A DNA stretch of 64,000 nt from Lutraria lutraria (lineage: Eukaryota; Mollusca; Bivalvia; Venerida; Mactridae): contig OZ026842.1 in assembly GCA_964023205.1 (NCBI GenBank), positions 34,363,501-34,427,500 of the forward strand, read 5' to 3'. Made by a program: the position numbers and the translations under genes. The notes beneath the pieces are model-generated. The model was given only the letters and a program-made list of their open reading frames with translations. It was not told the origin of the DNA and made no database searches. Below are positions 54,001 through 64,000 of this stretch, piece by piece; the first letter of the stretch is position 1; every line of letters begins with the position of its first letter.

Positions 54001-57000
54001 TTTTTTTTTAGTATCCTATTTGCTAGAATTTTCGTGAGTAGGTAAGGAGCACACCAAGCAAACTATGTTTATTTTCAGCCTCACACATCTATAGCGCAAG
54101 TTCGGGTAATGTTGACACTAAATTTTGTCCGATTACTGAAGGAATACCGACGATGAATATTCTTCACACATACCTGAGATTCCGCCAGCATTTTTCACTG
54201 CAGTAAGATGTAGAGTTTTAGGGTTTACTGTAACCACACTGGACCCTCGTGGTGCTGTTATAATTTTCCCACCTTGTGTTTGTATGTTCAAAACTTTAGT
54301 GCCAGATGGAGTACCTAAAAACAAAAAAAATTATACATATAATGTATTCATTACAAAGAGATAGTCCTAAAATATTTGTCCTTGAACTTTATTCTATTAT
54401 ATCCAGCCCACAGATCAGACATTACTTTGGACCTATACTTCAAGCAGCCTAAATGATCAGTCCTTTAGTCACACCAGTCATTTCATTCCATGATAATTCA
54501 AAAACATGACAGACAAGCAATAAATATACATTTTTTCCTTCCTTTTTGCTGATTTATGTTGGATTTTTATCTGAACAAACAAGATTTTCATAAATCAAGT
54601 TACCGGTAGGAAGCAAGTTTTGAATCAACATAGATTTATTTCATCTTACTGAAAGCAGATTATCATGAAGCAAAACAGTTATGATGCAATGTGTCTATGC
54701 ATATCAAATGCATTATGATCTTACCAGCCAAAGATGACCCAGTCCTAGTTACCATGGCAACAGATGTTTGACTAGCACTACCAGCACTGACCACAACAAC
54801 AGGTGTACCACTTGGTGTAGTTATTTGGCTGGGTTTTGGTAAAATTTTACTGGTACCACCTCCGGCTGCACTTTGCGTAATAATTTTCATACCTGAATAA
54901 AAGGAGATCAATACGATTGAAACCTAAAATATTTTGTTTGGGAATTTTTTTTGGGCATGAAATTAAAACTGATTTTGTGTGACCAAAAATAATTTCACAC
55001 AAATACTGACAATGAATTCAAGCATAAAATTGAAAACTGACTAACTAATATCAACATCTTGTAAACCTCCATTAAAGAAATGCCATAATCATGAACAGTT
55101 TCACATACACTTAAAAATGTCTGCAATATGTTTTATGTAGTATGAAAGATCATTCATTTAATCATGTTGAATTTATATTATAAAATGGTGGGCTGAAGCA
55201 CTTTTAACTACCTGGTTGAACCTTGTATTTAGATGGATTAATTTACGATCAAACTCCCATTTGTATAGCTTTCTGTGACTACTTCCAGAAAGCAAACATT
55301 GCATTAAGACTAAGTGATTTAATTCTTTTCAGTGAAACTCCAGTGCATACTTCATCAGCTGATAAAACAGGGTCAGGACTTGAGAATTGTTTCAGGCAAC
55401 CCTTCAGCAGGATTACCAGCTCAGAATCTAAACTATCTCTACAGAAATTTTAACTCTTCCCGAGTTGATTTCTACTTGTAACTACGAGCAGACAGGTGGT
55501 TTTGTCAAGCTCTATTGGCTTCTTACTTTATTAATTTCTTAATTAATATATACAGTAAGTCTACTTACCACCTTCCTGTCTAATCTGTATAGTTGGTTTA
55601 GGGCCAGGCTTTATACCTTGTATGGTTTGTGGGGATGGCTGTACAGGATGGGGACTCATAGGTATTACAACACCAGGTCTGGGAGATGGAACCTAAATCA
55701 ACAAGTTCAAACCTTTAGTAAAGTCTATGAATTATCCCAAAATTTACACCATTGTCAAATCAATATAATTAAAAGAACAAGAAAGAAATAGCAGTACTTT
55801 GATGTTTTTACCATATCCAGGTTCACTTGAACAGTATTATTTGTCATATAACCCAAATGCAATATATTAGTTTAGTTTAAAACGAGTAAGTTCTTAAAAC
55901 TCATATCAACTACTCTCGATGACTGCTTCCTCGATTCTGACCAGTACTCATGCTGACAGAAGGGATTGTGAAGGTTATGGTCAAATTCAGCTACTGACAA
56001 CATGATTAGAAATCGCAACCTCTGGGTTAGGTGTCCGACGCTCTACACCTACACCATTGCTTTTAAAAATAAGTTACACAAAGCAATCTTCTGACTATCA
56101 CTAACCTGCATTATTTTCTGTCTTGGAACTGTTTTAAATCTTGGTCTAGAAGCTGTGATGGTGGGTGTTAAAAAGGCTGTCGTAGAGGTACCAATTGCAG
56201 ATGATGTCAAAGGTGTAGCAACTACAAGAAAGAAACAAAATATCATCAGCATCAAATACACTAATAACATTAATATTTAATAATCAGTTTTCTTATTTTG
56301 GTCTATCACATTAAAATCAGAAAAAGTGTGGGTAATTGATTATTAATGAACATCTATAACAAACCACAGTGGTTTTGAGTCTGGTGCAAGCAGGATTTCA
56401 CGATTTTGCATAAAACAAGGATAAATTCCAATATATAGCACATTTATCAGTGAACTGTTAACATTGAGTTATTTTCTTTACAGAGCCAGTGAAGTAAGAC
56501 TAATGTGTTCAGTTATCTATATTCAAAATTTGAATGAAATGCCTAGCAACCAATCAAACTAGATGATATTATACATAGATGCAAGGTTTAAGTTCATCAT
56601 TCTCAACAATATTTCTGTTAACCATATATAGCGGCTGGTTCACGTACTCAGTTATCCTGAACTATATTCTAACCAGTACTAACTTACCGTTCCACAAGGA
56701 ACCAGCAACTTCTCCACATATGGAGAAACCTTGGCGTTATTGTCTAATTTTCAAGGTCGAGAGTTTAACCTGCATTTAGGTCCAGTGTGCAAACTACTAG
56801 ACCATGAGCTAGAATTTATCAAAACTGACCTGAAAAAGTATAGGTCTTGTAAAACTTAGTAAATCTTACTTGTAGATGTGGTGTTAGTCAGATATGGAGG
56901 AGCTGTGGAGGCAGCCATATTTCCTGTATTTGTTCCAGCAGGCACAGTACTTGATACTGGTAAAATTACTGACTTCGGTAAGCTGGTGGTAGAAGTACCA

Positions 57001-60000
57001 GTCGACACTGTAGACCTTCCTATAGGCATCGTGACAGATTTTTGTGACATAGCCACATGTGGTGAATGGCCCTGACTTGACACCAAAATTACCTGAAGAT
57101 GAATTTATCTTGTAAACAAAAATCAGATTTAAAATAAAAATCGGTTTCAAAAATTGGTCTACAAATTAAAAATGGCAAATAAAACATCTGTCATCAATTT
57201 AAAACTTACAGTTTTGATAAAAATCACACTATTTTCGTTCATATTTCAATACACATTAATGACTATATTACACAATTAGACAATAATTTTCTTTAAAGAT
57301 GTTGAGAGCTTGTATTATTCGATGGTAAAATAGGATTAGATAAGATACTTGAAAACAGACAGAGTAGACTAACAACAAATGATGCATTATTTTTATACAG
57401 TATCTGTAAGTAAGTATTTAGAATTCATTAAAGTACCTTCTGAGTCTGACTTCCACTGGCAACGACCCGAGGCTGAGCTTGTGGACTTTTACTGATGGTG
57501 ATTTTTTTCGCAGCTACAGCGGGCGTGTTACTCATAGTCGTTGTGTATGTAACTTGCGGCACAGCTGCCCCAGTTGGTGAAAACATGCTCTCTGTTGATG
57601 TACTACGTCTTCTTTTACGTATCTGTACATCCTCGTCTTCCTCAGTGTTCAATCCTCCTATGAGGCAAAAGTTTGTGTATTAATTTAGCTGATTACCAGA
57701 ACTTGTTTAAATACAAGTTCGTTTTTGTCTGGTGACCAATAATTGTCAAACCTTTATCACAGTTCTTATTGTCACTTAAAATGGCAAAGTAAGATAATGC
57801 TTCAGAGTTGAGGCAAATTTGAACCAACTGAGTTCAATCTGTAATAACATTAGATTGAAATTTTGTTCACCCTTCAAATTAACATCAACTTTTGACATCT
57901 AGTGAGCAACCTGTTCATACATCATACTGGGTCATGCAGCTAAACTTTACTCAGAGATTACCTAAATCTTTCACTTCCTCATTGAGACCACTTATATCTG
58001 GAATGTTTTTCTAAATTTCAACTTGTTAATGAAAGTTTCTTAATATTAAGATCATTCAGTTTGGCCCCAAAAATGTACTTTTGTTATCAAGGTTTTACAG
58101 AAAATTGGAGAACATATGTTCTAAAGTTAAGACAAAATGGACTCTACCTTTAATATGAATGGACATTCCACTAGGTAAGACTACAACATTTGATGTTGGA
58201 CTAGATGGACGAGATGTCCATGGCGTTGACGGAGGTGATGACATAGCTGATGCTGTCGCAACTGAAATTAGAAATAAAATGGGTGAATTTAAAAAGATAA
58301 TTATTACTGTCACAATATGGTAAGAATCTAATGCAGTACAAGAATTCGAGAAAAAATCCAAGCATCCCTATGTTTGATTAAGTTCATTCTATTACCATTA
58401 CATTTTGTCACCATATATGTATATGGCTTATGATGCAAAAAAACCTTGCTCTGACTGATGATGGTGAGTCAAAATTTTCTCACAGTTTTTAATCATAGGA
58501 TTTCCATTTGATAGTTCTATCAAGAAGTAGGCCAAGGTTTTCTTCCACTGTCAAAAAAGGAATGTTGCAAAATGACCATGGCCATCATGGCCATTATGAT
58601 GGCCATTGGTAAGTAAACACCAGTGAAAGAAGGAAACCTAATAAAAATAGTGATTCTATGCCTCAACAGAGTCAAAATCTATCTGGACCATGATAAAAAA
58701 TAATCCCTTCAACCTTACAAATCATACAGTTTCATGTCCAGAAATAATTTAGAGAGCCATTTGGAAATCAAACTTCTAAACCATGGAGATAAGTGGGCTA
58801 CGGGCGTGGTCCAGTGTGCTGGATTTGTAACTTGGCGATCTGGTTTTGACTTCCGGTGGTGGCAGGTCATACCCATCCATGAAAGTTATACAAAAATGTA
58901 GACGTTCCTCCATTTGTGGAGAAGTTGCTGGCTCAATGTGGAAGGGTACGTTAGTACTGTTAAGAATGCAGTTCAGGAAAACTGGTTCTAAAAGGTAAAA
59001 TGAACGCCGTCTAAGAAGACAAATTCTTACCAGTATTTTCTCTTATTCCAGTTTGTGATGGGCTAGGAAGAGATGCATTCTTTTCAGCTTGCATATTTGC
59101 CACCTGATTAGCAGTTACTGTAAATGCTGTTTGTGGAACCAGACGAGGCAATAAGGGAACCAGTCTTCTGCCTTCTATCAACCATTCTTGAGACGAATTG
59201 GAAGGAGACATACTGTATGTATAAAAGAAAAAATTAAACCAATACTGGTTACAAATTTCAATAGTTTTTTTACCAAATTATTTGTGTATAGTTGACAGTT
59301 ATGGACATTTGCAATAATTTTCACATAGACATATAGGCAGAATGATAACTGTTTCATAATTTTTTTTTACTTTGCATGATCATAGCATATGATAACAGAA
59401 ACATTTTAAGCGAAAAATATTGGAGGTCACCGATCTCGTTTTTGAGTTGTCTGCCCATGAATTAGAATGTTTTTGCTTAGAGTAGGTAGGTAGTAAGACT
59501 TTTTCAATATTTTCAAAACATATCTTTCTTACTTTGGTAGTTAAATTTTTCCCCAACTTTCCCCAAGGTTAAAAATTCTTTTTATTAATTGTAAGTTTTA
59601 AATTTAAAACAATAATGTTACATTTCAATAAATAATGCTAAATAACATAAGTTTTATTCACAGAACATGAGAAATAGATTTAGGGAGAATCATATTTTAT
59701 TAAATTAGAATTTTCAGCATTGTATTTTGGCAAATTTCTTCCCCAAAATTGAGAAAAAAAACAGCCTTTTTTGCAATTGGGAAGTCACCGAATTTCGGCC
59801 TTTGTTATAGAAGGAAAAAAGGCCCGGGGGACTCTGAGCCCAAAATACGGTAACCAGAAACACAATCATTTTTTCTGGCTTTCGTAGCCTGTTAGCTATA
59901 TATTCCATTTATATGGACATAGTTAGGAAATCTTAACTTCTGCACACTTACAGTTGATCACATTATCGTCACTATAATTACATAATTTGGTGTTCAAAGC

Positions 60001-61288
60001 TCAGCATGCAAACTTATACAAATCTATCATTGCATACTTGTCTATAGATTATTTGATAGTAAGATACTCTGTGTAAGTCAATGAAAAAATCAAATTAATT
60101 TATCAATAATTTCAAATTGTAAGATAAACAATGTATACATAATGATTATTATCAAATCCAAGAAGAGTATCATTTTTTGTTAATTGAAGATTAATTAATT
60201 GAAATAGATATATATCTTATGGCCTGGTGCACAAATTATGGTGCATTTGAGTTAGCATCAAGACCAAAAAATAAAGTATTTGATTTTCTGTATTATTCCA
60301 CTTTTTAAATAAGTCTAGACCAGATCTAGAAACACAACTCAGTAATGGAAAGACAACTTTCACTCGGGTTTTTATTTCTCGGACGTTCATAGACACATAG
60401 ATAGATTGGGGATGGACATTACGGACAGTTCTAAGCATTACACCTTTTTAAATGTATAACCAGAAAACAAAGTTTAGAATGTCCTAATTCCATACCATAA
60501 ATTTGCTATCTCAATACATACTAGTTCAATATACATCGTCTTTTTCTTGAGGAAAATCATATATTGAGAAATATGAAGCAGTTGAAAATAACACAAAAAT
60601 TAGCATTTTTTCCTGTGTTAAATCAAATAATATAGTTATTGCCAATTTTTGCTTTAAAAAGCAGTAATTCACTAGAGTAATTAACAGATATACAGACATT
60701 AAATATGAAGTCAGTTTTATCAGATGTATCAGAAATAAAACCACTGTAAGCAAGGTAACCTACTTGTCAGCTATAGTTGCTAGTTTTTCATCATTGACTG
60801 CTCTCCTTACTTCTGCCCTGTGCCTTTCAGTAGAAATACTGCAATAATGAATGAAATGAGTACATTATGTCTGAGTTTTAGTAAAGTATCTTAAATAGAT
60901 ATTCATCCACATAGAATAAGATTAATATTTGTCAGACAAAAATTATAATAAAGTTAATATGTAACAAACATTAACAAGGCTTTACTTTTTGAAGAAATTT
61001 GCTGCTTTTGCATGACAAACTAGCAATGATAAAAGATTAATAAATTTTCAAACAAGATAATTAAAACTTCCAAAAAAAGGTTATTTTTTCAGGTATCTTT
61101 TACATACATTACCATCTTCGCACTTACCTTAAAATTTGTTGAAGGTCATTTAAAATCTTTTTCTTCTCTTTATTAAGATCACCCTGTGCCCTGAAAGCTG
61201 ACACCATGGATGAATATGCTTCCAACTCTACTCTACGAAGAATCCGCTTTGACTCTTCCCGAGTCATGTCAAGTAGTTCAGGCCACAT
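45009..61288 (-). CDS. EMSY: EMSY transcriptional regulator with N-terminal ENT domain and C-terminal bromodomain, 21 coding exons
   Basis: Nuclear chromatin regulator; in vertebrates EMSY binds BRCA2 and HP1-type proteins. Exons (minus): 61288-61128, 60838-60764, 59212-59031, 58261-58148, 57657-57437, 57092-56870, 56221-56106, 55692-55569, 54892-54725, 54314-54174, 53271-53150, 52475-52335, 51672-51477, 51146-50430, 50118-49898, 48802-48622, 48202-48037, 47582-47500, 47074-46995, 45869-45705, 45071-45009. Every junction keeps phase: 1219 residues. The ENT domain spans roughly residues 1-95 (REESKRILRRVELEAY, RAQGDLNKEKKKILNDL, STERHRAEVRRAVNDEKLA), followed by EWLIEGRRLVPLLPRLVPQ. A long Ser/Thr/Pro/Val-rich middle follows, with KRRRS and GRRKRKVL basic patches. 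Residues about 1088-1199 form a bromodomain (WFTQPVD, PDYYTIVENPMDFGTIKKKL, NCYLYNPEQS), then a basic tail KKPRTDRSPIRP. The bromodomain is unexpected for EMSY. Confidence 0.93.
45135..45300 (-). repeat. SINE-like repeat in the last EMSY intron
   Basis: Minus-strand relative of the 56625-56815 and 58797-59002 copies, sharing CTCCA.A.TGGAG.AA and AGAAxTxxTACTCG-like blocks (GCAACTTCTCCACAAATGGA in plus sense). Confidence 0.5.
46352..46525. mobile_element. MITE family B copy in the EMSY bromodomain intron
   Basis: Flanked by TA at 46350-46351 and 46526-46527. The ends are CAATCAAACCTGGG and GGTTAGACTG. Inside is the shared 'tcattttgttctaaataatcaatgacagttttaaaagaatggcc' theme. It lies in the intron between the two main bromodomain exons. 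A degraded partial copy (GGTGACCTTTG...GTTTGACTG) is at about 45600-45660. Confidence 0.78.
47220..47425 (+). repeat. SINE-like repeat in an EMSY intron
   Basis: A tRNA-like 5' part with B-box-like GAGCTCAAATCCAG is followed by a body ending CCTGGTTGTTGGAGGATTGTTAAACCCC. A similar 'gat.aaacccxaat' ending closes the repeat at 52925-53115. Confidence 0.5.
49335..49513. mobile_element. MITE family D copy in an EMSY intron
   Basis: The ends AGTAAAACCCTAATTTAAGACCACTGT and GTGGTCACTAACAGTGGTTTCACTG are diverged inverted repeats. TA flanks both sides (49333-49334 and 49514-49515). 179 bp, non-coding. Confidence 0.6.
52925..53115 (+). repeat. tRNA-derived SINE in an EMSY intron
   Basis: The head has A-box-like TAGTTGAGTGGTTA and B-box-like GGTTCAAGTC, spaced as in a leucine/serine-type tRNA with a long variable arm. 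The body follows to 'gattaaaccctaat'. It is not a functional tRNA. Confidence 0.6.
53970..53998 (+). repeat. (TAGG)n microsatellite
   Basis: Five GTAG/TAGG units in an EMSY intron, followed by a poly-T run. A shorter relative is at 11611-11631 in an eIF2A intron, also next to GATTC/GGATTT sequence. Confidence 0.7.
55905..56055 (-). repeat. tRNA-like SINE in an EMSY intron
   Basis: On the minus strand the segment begins GGTGTAGGTGTAGAGCGTCGG and continues through AACCCAGAGGTTGCGATTTCTAAT, a degenerate tRNA-like head with A- and B-box spacing. It lies just upstream of exon 8 in plus coordinates. Confidence 0.45.
56625..56815 (-). repeat. SINE copy, minus orientation
   Basis: On the minus strand it reads CTCCATATGTGGAGAAGTTG, CTGGTTCCTTGTGGAACGGT, AAGTTAGTACTGGTTAGAAT and AGTTCAGGATAACTG, closely paralleling the copy at 58797-59002. 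Confidence 0.65.
58797..59002 (+). repeat. SINE copy, plus orientation
   Basis: A tRNA-like head (GGGCGTGGTCCAGTGTGCTGG) is followed by GGCAGGTCATACCCATCCATG and the body CTCCATTTGTGGAGAAGTTG, ACGTTAGTACTG and AGTTCAGGAAAACTGG. It is the best-preserved member of this family in the window and lies 30 bases from the exon 3 donor of EMSY. Confidence 0.65.
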
Positions 61289-61292
61289 TCTC

Positions 61293-62640
61293 CTGAAAAC
61301 GATCAGTTTACAAATTAATGTAAATTGTAATGCATGAATTTTTCAATCTGAGATTGCTTGATATTAATGGTAATTGATATTCTTTCAATAGTTTCCATTT
61401 ATTTTATAATACAGGATGCCCACTAATTTGACTGGCGTTTATCACCCATCGGGGCTCTTTTCTCTCTGACTTCGATCTAGAATTCAACTCGAATCATCAC
61501 AATATCATGTTCCACTGCGACTTATGTTGGTTTTTTAATGTTGATTTTAAATTTTTTATTTTGTTTACATTTTGCATCATTTAGCCTAAGTTTTGAGATC
61601 TTCCCGGTGGGTTTGGACCTTCTGCAACAGAGGCCTATTCCCAATTGAAAATTTCTTTAAATTAAAAGCATGCATTTTCCCAAAAATCCGAACTTACACC
61701 AGCTATCTTATTTCCCGAATCTGACAGTAATTTTAAAGATAATTTTTTCCAAAATCAACAGGCTAGCCGCTAAGGCCTCTTCCCAAAGAAGAGACAAAAA
61801 CACTGCCGGGAGTTCCTTTTTAATATGTACTAAATATCCTGGCTCTCTTAGCAAAACAATAAGAGTATTAACCATTTAAGAGCCATTTCATTGAGGCAGC
61901 CATTTTTGTTTTCCCACTCAATGATGTTTCAACTTTCATGTTTTCAATGGTTTCCATAATGGCATACGTCGATATAATTTTTATGAATTAAATAGAGGTA
62001 AAGGGAGAAAAACTTTTGAGAACACCCTAGCCTGTACAAAAATTTCAACAAAACCCTTCACCAACAGAAAAAGTTTTGTCTACTGCAAATGACACACTTT
62101 TTTGGAGCTTTTTAGAAAAAAAACGAAGTTGCCATTTTATTTGGGTATTTCGTTGACACAAACTTTGGGAATACCAATTTACTATAAAAATATTAATTTT
62201 TATCTGCCTGACATTTATGGGACAACCAGCGTAATTTGTTTACATTCAGGAGACACCAGGCTAAAAGAAATCTAGCGTGATTTTGACACAATCTTGGGAA
62301 AATGAAAACTTTCGAAAACGTAAGACAACAGATCTATACAATAGACTTATTTTTAATAATTTAAAATAAAGCTATTTGTCAATATTCTCTGACAACACAG
62401 ACTTCATCCATTGTGTATTCTATAAAATCAATTGAAAGCACTAAGAACAGAAATAAGTATTGAATGATGGCCTTAAATGTCGAAAACTGTATTATTTTTT
62501 TCCATGATATAAGCCGTTCCCCCTCTTTTGTGCAAAATACATTCAGATATTGTACGCAACTGAGCTTAATTCGCCCACTAATGGGTATAGGCAGCTCTGC
62601 ATATCAAGAAAATTTGTACTTGCATAATACTGCAAATTAC
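61293..62640 (-). other. First intron of EMSY (inferred)
   Basis: An acceptor (TTTTCAG) lies directly before the coding exon at 61292, so a non-coding exon must exist upstream. A CAG|GTAATT donor ends a candidate exon at 62641. The span between holds no convincing gene; the open frames at 61670 and 62464 lack family features. Confidence 0.5.
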
Positions 62641-62760
62641 CTGTTTGACTGAGTAGAGGATAAATCCGAGACGCGCTAAAAATTAAAGTTGGAATTTCAT
62701 TTCTTAAACTTTGCCACCATCTTGGATGTTTAACGCGATACTGCGCATGCGCTATAATTT
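62641..62760 (-). promoter_or_regulatory. Probable EMSY promoter and non-coding exon 1
   Basis: TGCGCATGCGC at 62742-62752 is a perfect palindromic NRF1-type site. CCAAGATGGTGGC (minus sense, 62713-62725) is YY1-like and starts a short upstream open frame of seven codons. A splice donor follows at 62640/62641. This pattern is typical of TATA-less housekeeping promoters. The transcription start is inferred. Confidence 0.6.
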
Positions 62761-62839
62761 CTATTTTTAGTCATGTCTAAATGCCGGGATCCGGACTACT
62801 GATTTCGTTTCCGTTTTTAAACGATGTATAAGTTACCAA

Positions 62840-63000
62840 ACCAATTTTCATGGACTGTAGCAAGCAACTTTTCATGTATGGAGGGGAATCGACATTCATA
62901 GAAGACCATGACCTGCCGCGACCGTGATTCTAACCTGGATTGCCGGGTTACAACTCCAGTGCACTATTAAACTAGTGGACCGGCCACGCGGCCACAGTAG
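62840..63000 (-). repeat. tRNA-like SINE upstream of EMSY
   Basis: On the minus strand: GGCCGCGTGGCCGGTCCACT, GTGCACTGGAGTTGTAACCC and CAGGTTAGAATCACGGTCGC, followed by GCAGGTCATGGTC. It shares the head (GTGCACTGGA/GTGTGCTGGA, TTGTAAC) and GGCAGGTCAT with the copy at 58797. Confidence 0.6.
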
Positions 63001-63705
63001 AGTAAACTGATATAGTTGTCGAAAAAGAATGGTTATATATTAATTTCTTACAATCGTCCTATAGAAATGTGTGCAAAGATACAGTTGTCAGGTTTCCACG
63101 ATCTTACAATTTCTAACTAGTACGCCTACGCATTCATATAGTCAGACGGTGGTGAAGAACATGTGTGCATGTGCTATATAAAAAGTTGTGATCTGGTCAG
63201 AAATGTCATTCTGTGGTTACCCGACCACCTTGTTTGAAATCTACCTTAAAGGTCTTAACAGCAACATTCCATGTACGAAAATACTTTCGGCGAATCGTAC
63301 TTCTAATATCGGAAAGGTGTATTTAGAAAAATGTATAAGAAATAAAGTTCATCCCATGTTATGCAACTGTACATGGTAAGCCCATTTTAGCCTTAACAAC
63401 AGTATGTTGGTGCTAATTAAAACAAAAAATCACGACCTGAACAACAAAACTGAATTTCTTAACATACATTTTATTAGATTGCAAATATCAGAGACGTATA
63501 ATACGTCTTTATATCCGTCTCTGCAAATAGATTTCTATACTAGTATATATAATTACGTGGGATTATGTACATATTTTTTTCATAAATTGAAAAGCAATAC
63601 ATTTAACTGCATGTCTTATCATATGTACACATTTTTAAGGACAACATCACATGAAACTAATATTTTCAATGCGATAATTCCTTGAATATAATATAATTTT
63701 CTGTT
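63001..63705. other. Gene-free spacer
   Basis: AT-rich sequence between the EMSY upstream repeats and the stop codon of the right-edge gene. The open frames here are short and unremarkable. Confidence 0.4.
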
Positions 63706-64000
63706 TCATTTCAACATTTTCTCAAATAGCAGCGCGTGAGTATACATCTGATTATGTTTATTTTTCCACTCACTCTTTGCTAAACCAATATTCATTATTA
63801 CGTTGTCCAACATTTCCTGGAAACAGCCATGTTCCGTGTATACAAACACTTTAACGACTGAGCCATCCAGTGTCATTTCTTGTGCGCCCATTGCATGTGC
63901 TATTATATGTTGATAAAGCGTGTTAGTACACCTTTCTCTCCCATATATGTACAAATTGCAAATGTATGGTGGGTATTGAACGCGAATGGTTGTTGAAATA
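63706..64000 (-). CDS. Unidentified protein, C-terminal exon, cut by the window edge
   Basis: The minus-strand frame is open from the window edge to a TGA at 63706-63708, at least 97 codons, with no splice acceptor visible before the edge. It reads like real protein: VQYPPYICNLYIYGRERCTN, MTLDGSVVKVFVYTEHGCFQ, EMLDNVIMNIGLAKSEWKNK, ending ALLFEKMLK. The 'DGSVVKVFVYTEHGCFQEML' part has the strand-turn-strand pattern of a small beta barrel (nuclease- or Tudor-like), but I do not recognise the family. Any apparent start inside the window is only TTG, so the true start lies beyond the edge. It faces the same way as EMSY. Confidence 0.55.
   Translation of the reverse strand, partial: ISTTIRVQYPPYICNLYIYGRERCTNTLYQHIIAHAMGAQEMTLDGSVVKVFVYTEHGCFQEMLDNVIMNIGLAKSEWKNKHNQMYTHALLFEKMLK

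Overview
The window is animal nuclear DNA: AT-rich, with split genes, GT-AG introns, many small TA-flanked DNA transposons, tRNA-derived SINE-like repeats and one intact LTR retrotransposon. Gene content (eIF2A, SERP1/RAMP4, beta-tubulin, EMSY, a secreted fibrinogen-domain protein) and repeat style suggest a lophotrochozoan, most likely a bivalve mollusc. The taxon is inferred.

Left end (1-16176): SERP1/RAMP4 (minus, 3 coding exons, 395-1880) and eIF2A (plus, 16 coding exons, 2211-13901) stand head to head with about 330 bp between start codons. All eIF2A exons join in phase to a 577-residue protein. Two consecutive eIF2A introns carry U12-type (minor spliceosome) signals, and one of them is AT-AC. 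The introns and 3' flank hold several MITEs and SINE-like repeats.

16177-26393: a complete 10.2-kb Ty3/gypsy-type LTR retrotransposon in minus orientation, with two 954-bp LTRs that look identical, gag and pol joined by a -1 frameshift site, a primer binding site and a 4-bp target duplication. It is probably a young insertion just downstream of eIF2A.

26394-38900: repeat-rich DNA with an unrecognised 4-exon gene (29172-30675, plus, 156 residues) whose TATA promoter carries six ACGTC cores, a two-exon fibrinogen-related secreted protein (32392-34344, minus), a minisatellite, and a broken Tc1-like transposase between two inverted MITE copies.

39007-42383: a two-exon beta-tubulin gene. 45009-61288 (minus): a 21-coding-exon EMSY gene, convergent with tubulin. 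Its N-terminal ENT domain is typical, but the reading frame continues in phase into a complete C-terminal bromodomain, which is unlike the vertebrate EMSY I know. Its likely promoter, with NRF1- and YY1-type motifs, is near 62.7 kb. The right edge (63706-64000, minus) holds the last exon of an unidentified gene.

These genes do not form an operon-like system. The functional links are local: SERP1 and eIF2A share a promoter region and both serve protein synthesis, one at the ER and one at the ribosome. The most unusual items are the EMSY-bromodomain architecture, the paired U12 introns and the unrecognised ACGTC-promoter gene.
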